The position numbers and the translations under genes were made by a program. This document shows positions 1-7,792 of a DNA stretch of 64,000 bases, one piece after another (positions within the stretch are counted from its first letter, which is position 1; every line of letters begins with the position of its first letter). The notes beneath the pieces are model-generated. The model made no database searches. It was given only the letters and a program-made list of their open reading frames with translations, and was not told the DNA's origin. Origin of the DNA: an uncultured Candidatus Saccharibacteria bacterium (GTDB lineage Bacteria; Patescibacteriota; Saccharimonadia; Saccharimonadales; Saccharimonadaceae). The stretch is taken from NCBI GenBank assembly GCA_948477625.1, contig CAOLNK010000004.1, positions 1 to 64,000 on the forward strand, written 5' to 3'.

Positions 1-70
1 ACAGGGGTAGAAGACGCTTATAACCTTGAAGTAACTTCAAGGTTTCCCCGAACAAACCTGCCCCTCTTTA
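1..70 (+). repeat. Upstream module of cassette 1 with perfect palindrome
   Basis: This leader is nearly identical, in the same orientation relative to its cassette, to the reverse complement of 12066-12133 upstream of cassette 2. It holds a perfect palindrome: 11-bp arms AACCTTGAAGT and ACTTCAAGGTT at 22-32 and 34-44 around one base. No T-run follows, so it is not a clear rho-independent terminator. It could insulate the cassette from upstream transcription or be part of the copied unit. Confidence 0.7.
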
Positions 71-282
71 CTTCGTGCGCAGCGGGTTTATATATCTAGC
101 CAATTCCGCTGGTAGCTTTAGAAATTCTGCTTCAGAAGGCGTATGGTGGTCGTCGCGAGCTTATGACTTTGCTACTAGCGCATATGATTGTTACTTACAG
201 CTCACCGGAGTCATTAGTCCATCAACTATTGGAGGACGTTACAATGGTTTCCCCCTCCGCTGCCTTAGTACTGTATTAGATA
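71..282 (+). repeat. FISUMP/C-type-lectin-like silent cassette 1
   Basis: The cassette begins with the shared 5' border CTTCGTGCGCAGCGGG and ends with the shared 3' border through CCGCTGCCTTAGTACTGTAT. The frame reads VRSG at the start, then GVWWSSRAY, an AYD block, ISPS and RYNGFPLRCLSTVLD. It is the short subtype, without the inserted GxAIPS loop. The usual ACATGTAGA terminus is altered to TATATA, so the stop codon is lost and the frame runs on about 5 codons. There is no ribosome binding site, ATG start or signal peptide. It lies against the 3' end of a broken kinase gene on the other strand. The domain family is inferred from the WWSS...RYxGFxLRC pattern. Confidence 0.8.
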
Positions 283-1063
283 TATATTGCCGCGCTTAAT
301 ATAATCGCCAAGTACAAAAAGCGGACGAGTGAGCACGCGTAACGCAACTTTTTCTTTTAGTATGTCGTCGGCTCCATAGGTATCCAACATTTGCTCGCGC
401 AACTCATTACTACTAACATCCATAAAATCAGTCGCCTCATCAAGATATAGCATTTCGCTAAAATCGATAATGCCAACCTTGTCATTTTTTATCAACGAGA
501 ATATTTCCATCACCAAGATCACCATGAGAAAATACTAGTTTTTCACCCAGTCTTATTAGCTCTTTTGGCACCGCCTCAAACATGAAACTATCGAACCGGG
601 CAATTTCTGCTTCGGAAAAATACCTCAGTAGCTTATCGTGTGATTTTCGGTAACGTTCTTGCCAAGCAGAGATTTCTTCATTTTGAGTCATAACTTCAGC
701 ACCTTCTGGATGGGATCGATGAAGTTCACGCAGTGCAGTAGCGAGCTGACACCCTACTATTTTGTAGTCATAGTTTATATCTTCCAACGATTTACCTTTT
801 ACACCATAGATACCTAAATAAGTGTCGTTTGGCGCCACCCAGCCAACTTTCTGCACATTGATTCCAAGATTCAGCGAATTTATAAAATCGAGTGCTTTGA
901 TTTCTGTTTTATAACTGACGTTTGGTGATTTCTTAAATTTAAAAACAATGCAGCCGTCGTCAATAATATAACCACGGCTCCAAAAGCCATCATCCGCCAG
1001 CTTGACCTTATCTGGAGACACGCCCGTCAGTTTCTCAATAATTTGAAGCTCGTTATCTTTCAT
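265..1063 (-). pseudogene. Aminoglycoside phosphotransferase-like kinase, frameshifted
   Basis: Two overlapping frames together give one APH/choline-kinase-fold protein of about 265 residues. The first (482-1063) carries the catalytic loop HGDLGDGN. The second (265-525) carries the metal-binding Asp of the IIDF motif. The break falls in a run of six A at the codons after NILVD: five A would restore a continuous reading through DKNDKVGIIDF. The C-terminal codons run into the 3' border of cassette 1, so the natural end may have been replaced. A homopolymer sequencing error or phase-variable slippage would look the same. APH-fold enzymes phosphorylate small molecules such as aminoglycosides, macrolides or choline; the substrate cannot be told here. 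Confidence 0.75.
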
Positions 1064-1077
1064 AGTATAATTTCATT

Positions 1078-1233
1078 ATGGAAAAGCTAATAAAAGGTAA
1101 GAATGATATTAATAACGACGGCACTTTTGATTATAAAATTCTTCGATAAGTATTTTACCGATTATGATCGAGAAGCATATCTTGTTAACTATAAAAATAT
1201 TTGCGAAGTAGTTTTAGGAAAAGAATTATGCTA
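1078..1233 (+). pseudogene. Short broken leaderless ORF of unknown function
   Basis: A TATAAT at 1066-1071 lies 6 nt before ATG 1078, the spacing seen at many real genes here. The frame reads MEKLIKGKNDINN and stops after 23 codons. A one-base shift continues with FDKYFTDYDREAYLVNY to a TAG at 1231-1233. The rejoined product would be about 50 residues. Its stop overlaps the ATG of the next gene, suggesting translational coupling in the ancestor. No family is recognised. It could be a decayed gene start or a sequencing slip. Confidence 0.4.
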
Positions 1234-1680
1234 GAAGAAATTATTCAGCGCAATTTAACACGCATCACCTTGGATCTAGAGGAGATTCCTGGAATTATCG
1301 GCATTGATTTTATGGATATTTTTCCGACTAGCGAAAATCATCGCAATCAACTAGACGCAGAAGTTGCACACAAGGCTAGAGTTTTGCAAGACACTGAGCG
1401 TGGCATTGTTTATCTATTAAACCAACCAATTTTGACACCATATGGTGAGCTTAAATACATTAAAATTCGGTTCTTTGATGAAACGCGACTTAATTGGGAA
1501 GCGGCCGCAGATTTTAAGGTAAAAAATAGGCAGCTTCTACTAGACAAGGTTGGAAAAGATGACAGATTCTCCTACATAGAACGCCCAGACTGGAATGCAG
1601 TAGAATATAAGACAGATGATTCTTTGGTATATTTTTTGGAACCACTGGCGTCAGAAGTCTACGGTTGTTCTGCGAAATAA
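1228..1680 (+). CDS. Hypothetical protein
   Basis: A 150-residue soluble protein starting MLEEIIQRN, with AGGAAA 8 nt upstream of ATG 1228; the ATG overlaps the stop of the preceding broken ORF. It is acidic, with no signal peptide or membrane segment. The middle (PILTPYGELKYIKIRFFDE) is predicted beta-rich and the end SLVYFLEPL is hydrophobic. I do not recognise the family. A 7-bp stem hairpin (1681-1710) follows the stop. Confidence 0.6.
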   Translation: MLEEIIQRNLTRITLDLEEIPGIIGIDFMDIFPTSENHRNQLDAEVAHKARVLQDTERGIVYLLNQPILTPYGELKYIKIRFFDETRLNWEAAADFKVKNRQLLLDKVGKDDRFSYIERPDWNAVEYKTDDSLVYFLEPLASEVYGCSAK

Positions 1681-1713
1681 AATACTCCAAACAAATATGC
1701 TTAGAGTATTTTA

Positions 1714-1731
1714 CTGGCTGGGTCTGCAGGA
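1714..1731. repeat. Partial duplicate of the tRNA-Gln 3' end
   Basis: The 18 bases CTGGCTGGGTCTGCAGGA occur here and at 1831-1848 inside the tRNA-Gln gene (including its encoded CCA). Direct repeats of a tRNA 3' end are the classic product of site-specific integration (attL/attR). Only about 100 bp separate the copies, so any element has been lost. A simple local duplication is possible. Confidence 0.6.
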
Positions 1732-1791
1732 AAGTCAATCTCGCTACGCTCGATAACGAACCTTAAATCTTCAAATTCTGGACTATCCATC

Positions 1792-1832
1792 AGATATAAT
1801 AGACTAGACACGGGGCCTAGTCTATTATATCT
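1792..1832 (-). terminator. Long perfect hairpin downstream of tRNA-Gln
   Basis: The arms AGATATAATAGACTAG (1792-1807) and its exact complement (1817-1832) form a perfect 16-bp stem with a 9-nt loop, directly abutting the encoded CCA of tRNA-Gln on the minus strand. It may act in transcript ending or 3' processing. The left arm contains TATAAT, so a promoter role cannot be excluded. Confidence 0.55.
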
Positions 1833-1906
1833 GGCTGGGTCTGCAGGATTCGAACCTGCGAATGCTGGGACCAAAACCCAGTGCCTTACCACTTGGCGAA
1901 GACCCA
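1832..1906 (-). tRNA. tRNA-Gln (anticodon TTG)
   Basis: Read on the minus strand, the 7-bp acceptor pair is TGGGTCT/AGACCCA. The D-arm contains AAGTGGTAAGGC. The anticodon stem CTGGG/CCCAG encloses a loop with TTG at positions 34-36, and the T-arm is GCAGGTTCGAATCCTGC. The discriminator is G and CCA is encoded. All elements fit tRNA-Gln(UUG). Confidence 0.95.
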
Positions 1907-1929
1907 CTACACTGTTATTCTACCACAGA

Positions 1930-3081
1930 CTACTTATTTTGACCAGCGTACTTTTGGGCAAGCTTAGCTTCATCACATGCCTCGGCAACCTCTTCTTTAA
2001 CCTCGGCTTCGTGCAAGTTTGGTAGCTCCTCCACAATCACCTTAATGCATCCAGCAATCGGAATCGCAATAATTGCACCTAGCAACCCAAATACTTTCAT
2101 CCCAATAATAATCGCCACAAGCACCATAGTTGCAGGCAGATTCAGTGCATTACCTTGAATCTTTGGTGCAATCACGTTGTTCTCTATCTGAGCATAGACA
2201 ATATAGAACACTAAGAAGACTGCCGCAGCCACCGGTGAACTAAACATTAGTACCAGCGTAATCAATACGCAGCTAATAATTGGCCCAAACATCGGAATCA
2301 GGTAGAACACCATTGCTATCAATCCCATCGGTAGCGCCAAACCGCCCGGTAACCCAAACGTGAATGAGAGCAACAAGACTGCGACCGTTACTACGAGCCC
2401 ATCTAGCACTGCCACCATGGCTTGATGGGAAACATAAGTCGACACCACATCCACCATGCGCCCCGCCAGATGTTGCCAAGCCCGCACCGAAGAGTTCTTG
2501 CGTCGACCCTCTAACACCACCCAAGCCTTGTCGACAATCGATGGCCCCTCCAAGGAGAAGAATAGAGTTAGCACGATCGTTAAAATCATGTTAGTCAACA
2601 CCTTCGCTACAGTGCCAACACTCATCACTAGGGCATTACCAATATTGGACACAAAGCTACTCGAGAAGTTCTGCAATGCGGTCATAATCTCATTCTGTAA
2701 GTTATCAATGCCGAGTGTCTGGCCAAAATCATTAATACCATCCCAGCCACCTAAAGTATGCTCAAAAGTTGCTGGCAATTGTTGTACAAACTGTGTAGTT
2801 TGCTCAATTACTACTGGTCCTACCATTGAAACTACAACCCCAATAATCCCAATAATTATAATATACGCAATAATCGACGAAGATGCGGCATGATCTTTTT
2901 TAGTTAGACGATTGATTCTTTGTGCTAGCGGACGGATTGCAATAGCCAAAAACAAAGCGATGCCAATAATCACCAAGGCTTCCCAAGCCTTCCATACAAA
3001 CAGAGCCGCCAAGCCAAAACCTAAAATTACTAACCAAAAACGGACAAAAGTCTTTGTATCTACGTCAATTGTTTTGCTCAT
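1930..3081 (-). CDS. AI-2E family transporter (UPF0118/PerM-like permease)
   Basis: This 383-residue integral membrane protein has paired hydrophobic segments at the N-terminus (about residues 12-50), a third at about 70-90, and a cluster from about 150 to 345. The layout matches AI-2E family permeases, including the conserved C-terminal run LLGAIIAIPIAGCIKV and an acidic/lysine cytoplasmic tail. The family includes TqsA and sodium/proton antiporters, so the substrate is not predictable. GGAGGT precedes the ATG. It is transcribed in the same direction as tgt, 33 bp away. Confidence 0.85.
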   Translation of the reverse strand: MSKTIDVDTKTFVRFWLVILGFGLAALFVWKAWEALVIIGIALFLAIAIRPLAQRINRLTKKDHAASSSIIAYIIIIGIIGVVVSMVGPVVIEQTTQFVQQLPATFEHTLGGWDGINDFGQTLGIDNLQNEIMTALQNFSSSFVSNIGNALVMSVGTVAKVLTNMILTIVLTLFFSLEGPSIVDKAWVVLEGRRKNSSVRAWQHLAGRMVDVVSTYVSHQAMVAVLDGLVVTVAVLLLSFTFGLPGGLALPMGLIAMVFYLIPMFGPIISCVLITLVLMFSSPVAAAVFLVFYIVYAQIENNVIAPKIQGNALNLPATMVLVAIIIGMKVFGLLGAIIAIPIAGCIKVIVEELPNLHEAEVKEEVAEACDEAKLAQKYAGQNK

Positions 3082-3114
3082 GCGACCTCCTTACTATTAC
3101 TATCTTAGCACAGA

Positions 3115-4347
3115 TTAATTAGCGGAGCAGTATTTTGCTAAAAATTTATGTCTATACTCGTCGAAATAGTCGCCAAGCATCGCTTCGCGGACTTCTTCGG
3201 TAAGCCGCACAATGAAACGCAGGTTGTGTACTGATGTAAGATTATAATACTTGGCCTTTTTCTCAGCGTTACCTGAACGCCACATTGCACGTAGGCTACC
3301 ACGAGTCCAGCCTGCTTGGCAGGTCGTGCAATCGCAATCCTGGTCAAGTGGCTCGCCGGCATCAGTATATTTGCGTAGATTAATATTACCCGTGCGGGTA
3401 TAAATTTTGCCGTGGCGTGCCTCACGCATAGGTGCCACACAATCAAAAGTATCAGCACCCATTTCCGCGCCAATCAAAATATCATCTGGGTGCGACAATC
3501 CCAGTAGATGCCGTGGTTTATTTATTGGCAACTCTTCATTACACCAGCGCAAAATTTCGCCAAGATCTTCTTTGAGAAATGCTCCGCCTAGGCCAAAACC
3601 ATCAAAGCCAACACCATCCACTTGCATCTTGCCTAGGGTCTGTGCTGTCTGGCGACGCAAATCTTCCCAGCGCCCACCCTGCAATACGCCGTAAAGGTTT
3701 TGACGATAGCCTAAAACGTCACGATGCTTGAGGTGCTCGCGCAAACTGCGCTCTGCCCAGCGCTCAGTGCGTGCCATTGCCTCAATATTATACTCGTAAG
3801 TATCGGCCAGGGAAGTCAGCTCATCAAACGCCATGTGGATGTCAGCGCCAATTTTACACTGAATTTGCATGGACTCCTCGGGACCAATAAAATCCGGCTG
3901 TCCATCAAACGGATCAGTAAAACTCACACCATCCTCAGAAACATGTGCTAGGCGCTCTTTGTGTGCCGTATTGGTGACATGGCGCTCTTTTTCCATCGAA
4001 ACCACCTTGCCTAGTCCAGAGCCAAGCGACATCACTTGGAACCCGCCACTATCGGTCAAGGCTGGCCCTTGCCAAGGCGCAGGCGCTACACCGTCGGCTC
4101 GCTCTGGATTCCATGCCGCCAGCCCACCAGACTTAGCTACTTCCTCTGATTGACGACGCAAATGGTAGCCGTTAGAAAGCATCGCTTGGGCGCCCAGCTT
4201 ATGTAAATCTTCCGACGACATAAATCGCACATAGCCATGAGTCCCTACGGCCATAAAAGCTGGCGTCTTAATCTCGCCGTGCGCTGTCTTGATAGTGCCC
4301 ACTCGACCCAAACCATTTGGTAACACTTTCTCAATTACGAATTCCAT
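3115..4347 (-). CDS. tgt: Queuine/preQ1 tRNA-guanine transglycosylase
   Basis: Tgt swaps guanine-34 of GUN-anticodon tRNAs for a queuosine precursor. The 410-residue protein keeps the active-site Asp in LTDSGGFQ (about residue 99), the nucleophile Asp in ADTFDCVAP and the substrate loop GVLQGG. The zinc ligands are kept as CDCTTC plus His in SVHNLRF. The usual TYHL-LRPG motif is changed to NGYHLRRQ. It is slightly longer than the usual ~375 residues. TATAAT lies 6 nt before the ATG on the minus strand, so the mRNA is probably leaderless. A queuosine-precursor permease at 5140 suggests salvage rather than synthesis, as no que genes are seen here. Confidence 0.95.
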   Translation of the reverse strand: MEFVIEKVLPNGLGRVGTIKTAHGEIKTPAFMAVGTHGYVRFMSSEDLHKLGAQAMLSNGYHLRRQSEEVAKSGGLAAWNPERADGVAPAPWQGPALTDSGGFQVMSLGSGLGKVVSMEKERHVTNTAHKERLAHVSEDGVSFTDPFDGQPDFIGPEESMQIQCKIGADIHMAFDELTSLADTYEYNIEAMARTERWAERSLREHLKHRDVLGYRQNLYGVLQGGRWEDLRRQTAQTLGKMQVDGVGFDGFGLGGAFLKEDLGEILRWCNEELPINKPRHLLGLSHPDDILIGAEMGADTFDCVAPMREARHGKIYTRTGNINLRKYTDAGEPLDQDCDCTTCQAGWTRGSLRAMWRSGNAEKKAKYYNLTSVHNLRFIVRLTEEVREAMLGDYFDEYRHKFLAKYCSAN

Positions 4348-4353
4348 TCCTAT

Positions 4354-4361
4354 ATTATAAT
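4354..4361. promoter_or_regulatory. Shared divergent -10 elements for tgt and the EEP gene
   Basis: The palindromic octamer ATTATAAT gives a TATAAT on each strand (4354-4359 for the minus strand, 4356-4361 for the plus strand). The two starts, ATG 4347 on the minus strand and ATG 4369 on the plus strand, lie 6 and 7 nt away. The polymerase footprints must overlap, so the two leaderless transcripts should exclude each other. Confidence 0.6.
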
Positions 4362-4368
4362 AGATTAT

Positions 4369-5100
4369 ATGAAGATTTTACAGCTAAACGTTTGGATGGG
4401 GAAAGTAGAAGGCAATCTTCGCCGCTTTCTCGAAAATAATGAATTTGATGTGATTTGTATGCAAGAAGTTTTTGCGTCGCAAAGTCGCGAGCAGCACGTA
4501 TCGCGACTTTGTCTTGATTTATCGCAAATTGTCAAAGCGAGCAAGCTAGAGCATGTTTTCTTTTCGCCCAACTGGAGTTTCGACATAGTAGGTGGTGATT
4601 GTATGCTTGGTAATCTTATTCTTAGTCGCATTCCGTTTCAAGAAACTACCTCGGAATTTATCAATGGCGACTATTGTGAGCACGTTATTCTTGGCGCGAT
4701 GCCATCGAATAATCTTAACATCCAAATCGCCAAGCTCGAAAACGGTTTCACGATTGTAAATCACCATGGCTTTTGGCGCCCAAATCCAATTGGTGATGAA
4801 GAAACAGTTAAGGCTTTTACTAAAGTCGGCGAGGCTGTCAAAAATCTTGAAGGCCCAGTCGTGATGTGTGGTGACCTTAATATTATTCATGAATCTCCCG
4901 CTATGCGCTCGCTGGATTTTTTGCGCGACCTCACTTACGAAAACCAAATCCCAACTACATTATCTGGCTTAAAATATGACGGACCAGTGCCTTGTGACCA
5001 TATTCTTATCAATAACCAAGTCAAGGCGGAGAACTTCACGGTTTACCCTGATTTAGTTTCTGACCATTTAGCACTATCAGCTATAGTAGAATTAGCATAA
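4369..5100 (+). CDS. Endonuclease/exonuclease/phosphatase (EEP) family protein
   Basis: This 243-residue hydrolase has the EEP superfamily metal and catalytic motifs: N7 in LQLNVW, E33 in CMQE, the HHG segment, GDLN (Asp/Asn) and the terminal SDHLAL Asp-His pair. The fold is shared by AP endonucleases, DNase I-like nucleases and phosphoinositide or sphingomyelin phosphatases. The small size fits a DNase I-like nuclease or phosphatase, but the substrate is open. TATAAT 7 nt before the ATG suggests leaderless translation. A short hairpin (5106-5121) follows the stop, shared with the convergent neighbour. Confidence 0.85.
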   Translation: MKILQLNVWMGKVEGNLRRFLENNEFDVICMQEVFASQSREQHVSRLCLDLSQIVKASKLEHVFFSPNWSFDIVGGDCMLGNLILSRIPFQETTSEFINGDYCEHVILGAMPSNNLNIQIAKLENGFTIVNHHGFWRPNPIGDEETVKAFTKVGEAVKNLEGPVVMCGDLNIIHESPAMRSLDFLRDLTYENQIPTTLSGLKYDGPVPCDHILINNQVKAENFTVYPDLVSDHLALSAIVELA

Positions 5101-5105
5101 AATAA

Positions 5106-5121
5106 CCTCCCTTTCGGGAGG
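5106..5121. terminator. Hairpin between convergent genes
   Basis: CCTCCC-TTTC-GGGAGG forms a 6-bp GC-rich stem between two convergent stops. A TTTTT tract follows about 16 nt downstream on the plus strand. It probably serves as a terminator for the EEP gene. Confidence 0.6.
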
Positions 5122-5139
5122 CGAGTTGGTCGTCTGTTT

Positions 5140-5877
5140 TTAATCACACTTATTTTCACCATTTTCATACTGCAGTTCGCAACGCAATCTGCTTGCCAGA
5201 GCTGCAGTAAACCTTAATAACGCCAGCTCAACTATGATGCCAGCAACATAGGCAAATGTCGCTTGTTTAATAAAGTCGATCATTGACACTCGCCCAATAA
5301 AAGCCAAAGTTTCAAACAGTAAGCTGTCAGGGAAACGCGCTACCACCGACGAAATAAATGCGCGCCACTTAAACCCGGAATCATTATCTCCTCCTCGCAA
5401 CAATTCAACATTTTGTTGTGCAGCGCGAATTCTGGCAAAAATACTGTTATTCGTGATTTGGCTTACCAAGAATCCTGCCACACTAGCCAAGAAGATCCTG
5501 CCAGTCGCTCCTTGGACAATATTAAAAGCTTCATTGTCTACGCCGGGGAAATCCGGCAAAATCACCTTGGCGAACAACATGAGTATTGCCACAATTACTG
5601 CGAACAGTGAACAGAAGACTGCTACTAAATTTGCCAGTTTCTGCCCATAGATGTTCACGAGCAAATCACCCACAACGTAGCTAATCGGAAATAAGAAAAT
5701 TCCAGCATCCACTGGTATCCCGCACAAATTCCACACCTTTAAAGCTGCCAAGTTGCTAGCCAAAAGCGTGACGCCGAGTGCGGTACTAAACAATACCAAG
5801 ATCTTTATTACAGGAAATGACATTTCCTCAGGATCGGCGTATTTATCCCCGATCCCCAAAATGTTTAATAAAAACAT
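5140..5877 (-). CDS. Queuosine precursor transporter (YhhQ/QPTR family)
   Basis: A 245-residue membrane protein of the YhhQ family, which imports preQ0/preQ1 in other bacteria. Six or so hydrophobic helices are visible. Family motifs include SNLAALKVW, FPISYVVGDLLVNIYG (charged intramembrane turn) and ARFPDSLLFE. ATG 5877 is preferred over the upstream TTG 5895 because GAGGTGG lies just before it, after a strong promoter at 5917-5945. With tgt 800 bp away this forms a queuosine salvage pair. No preQ1 riboswitch is recognisable in the short leader. Confidence 0.88.
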   Translation of the reverse strand: MFLLNILGIGDKYADPEEMSFPVIKILVLFSTALGVTLLASNLAALKVWNLCGIPVDAGIFLFPISYVVGDLLVNIYGQKLANLVAVFCSLFAVIVAILMLFAKVILPDFPGVDNEAFNIVQGATGRIFLASVAGFLVSQITNNSIFARIRAAQQNVELLRGGDNDSGFKWRAFISSVVARFPDSLLFETLAFIGRVSMIDFIKQATFAYVAGIIVELALLRFTAALASRLRCELQYENGENKCD

Positions 5878-5916
5878 AAGCCACCTCTTTCTCAAAGAAC
5901 GACCAACCCTCTTTTA

Positions 5917-5945
5917 ATTATAGCACACTTATCTTAAAAAGTCAA
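5917..5945 (-). promoter_or_regulatory. Promoter of the queuosine transporter gene
   Basis: On the minus strand, TTGACT (5945-5940) and TATAAT (5922-5917) are separated by exactly 17 bp, with the extended TGTGC before the -10. The leader to ATG 5877 is about 33 nt and contains the GAGGTGG ribosome binding site. Confidence 0.85.
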
Positions 5946-5975
5946 TAGAAGATATAGAGTTTTAGCAAACTACTA

Positions 5976-6004
5976 TTGACAGTGCTAAAAATTAGCGTTA
6001 TCAT
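5976..6004 (+). promoter_or_regulatory. Promoter of the ABC exporter operon
   Basis: TTGACA (5976-5981) and TATCAT (5999-6004) are separated by 17 bp. The -10 ends 6 nt before ATG 6011, which predicts a leaderless mRNA. It is back-to-back with the minus-strand promoter at 5917-5945. Confidence 0.75.
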
Positions 6005-6010
6005 AGTCTA

Positions 6011-7792
6011 ATGTTCAAACTGTATAAATATTTAAAACCTTACATTTGGCAGTCTGGTTTACTGCTTCTTGCAATTGCTGTCCAAGTCTGGACCAATCTC
6101 CAATTGCCGGCTATGATGGCTAATATTATTAACCACGGAATTGTTGATGGAGATTTAAATTACGTCTGGAGTACTGGCGTAGGCATGATTTGTTTCGCCT
6201 TGATTAGCTCTGCTTGTGCTTTCACCGCCAATTTTCTCTCGTCTTGGATTGGGGCTCGCATTACGCGTGATATTCGTCGCGACTTTTTTGTCCACGTGCT
6301 CAGTCTTAGCACGTCAGAAATCGACAATTTCTCCACAGCCTCACTTATTACGCGTACAGTTACTGATATTTTCCAGGTGCAGCAGGCTATTGTGATGACA
6401 CTATCTATGGGGCTACGCGCGCCACTCACATGTGTGCTTGCGATTGGTCAGGCTATCGCAACAGCTCATGATATGACTTGGATTATTGCCTTAGCTGTCG
6501 GTGTAATTCTTATCCTTACTGTTGTTATTATGTCTATTGTTATGCCTAAATTCAAGATTATTCAGAAGCTAGCTGACCGCGTTACCTTACTTACACGAGA
6601 AAACCTTACTGGCCTGCGTGTTATTCGGGCTTTCAATAACGAAAAGCTGGAAAAACGTAAATTTGATCGCACCAACAAAGAATATTCGCATCTCAATGCC
6701 TGGGTAGATGTAATCATGTCATTAGAAAACCCCTTAGTTAGTTTGGTCTTCAACGGAACCACGTTGCTATGTATTTGGATTGGTATTTCATTACTTACGC
6801 GCGACTTTGCCTACCTTGGTAATATGATGGCCTTTATGCAGTATGCCGTTCAGGTAGTCATGTCTTTCCTTTTCCTCACGATGCTTTTCGTCGTGCTGCC
6901 TCGTGCCAGCGTTTCTGCCAAGCGTGTCAATGAGATCTTCGATACCAAATCAAAGATTGTCTGGAAACCGCAAACTACTGGCAAACCGAGCATTGCCCCG
7001 TCAGTAGAGTTTTTGCATGTCGACTTCGCTTATAGTGGTGCTGAAGAAAAGGTCTTGCAAGATATTTCATTTACGGCTCGCGCTGGTGAAACTACAGCCT
7101 TCATTGGTTCAACTGGGTCTGGAAAATCCACCTTAATTAACCTAGTGCCACGTTTTTATGAGGCTACGGCCGGAGAAATCAAAATCAACGGCATCAATAT
7201 TTAAGATTATGCTCAGGCTGATTTGATGCGTCGGATTGGCTATGTTCCGCAACGCGGTGTGCTTTTTGAAGGTACCGTAAAGAGCAATATTCTCTTTGGT
7301 GCGCCCGAAGCCAGCGAAGATCAGTTACATTTAGCAGCTCGTGTTTCGCAGTCAGCGGAGTTCATTAACAAACTTGACAAAAAATACGACTCGCATATTG
7401 CCCAAGGTGGCACCAACGTTTCTGGTGGCCAGCGACAACGCCTCTCAATTGCGCGAGCAATCGCCAAAGACCCCGATATTTACATCTTTGATGACTCTTT
7501 CTCGGCTTTAGACATGAAAACAGACGCTAAGCTTCGCCATGACCTCAAACCAATCACCAAAGAAGCCGTTACACTAATCGTGGCACAGCGCATTAGCACC
7601 ATCAAAGATGCAGAACAAATCATCGTTCTGAACCAAGGTAAAGTTGTAGGCAAAGGTAATCATCTAGAGCTACTAGGCAATTGTAAAGTCTATCGTGAAA
7701 TTGCTAAATCCCAACTTTCCGACCAAGAGTTTCAGCAGGAAATGGCAAAAAGTGCCAAAAATAGTAACGTAAAGGAGAAAAACCATGCCTAG
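6011..7792 (+). pseudogene. ABC exporter half-transporter 1, interrupted by an in-frame TAA
   Basis: The reading frame encodes a ~593-residue exporter half: a six-helix ABC transmembrane domain (about 15-300), Walker A GSTGSGKST, the Q-loop at GYVPQRG, signature VSGGQRQRLSIARA and Walker B DIYIFDD. A TAA at 7202-7204 interrupts it at INGINI-stop-DYAQADLM, with the same frame open on both sides, so one nonsense change (for example from CAA, AAA or GAA) explains it. The catalytic Glu after Walker B is Asp, typical of the degenerate site of heterodimeric exporters. Restart is possible at ATG 7226, but without a ribosome binding site. Its stop overlaps the start of the partner gene. Sequencing error, readthrough or true loss are all possible. 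Confidence 0.85.

Noticed and set aside
3138..3473. Open frame antisense inside tgt
   Set aside because: It mirrors the conserved tgt coding sequence and has no promoter or ribosome binding site of its own; the same holds for the long antisense frames in rpoB, rpoC, leuS and tig.
5878..5916. preQ1 riboswitch before the queuosine transporter
   Set aside because: The leader is about 33 nt and lacks the preQ1-I stem and A-rich tail pattern; it only shows a GAGGTGG ribosome binding site.
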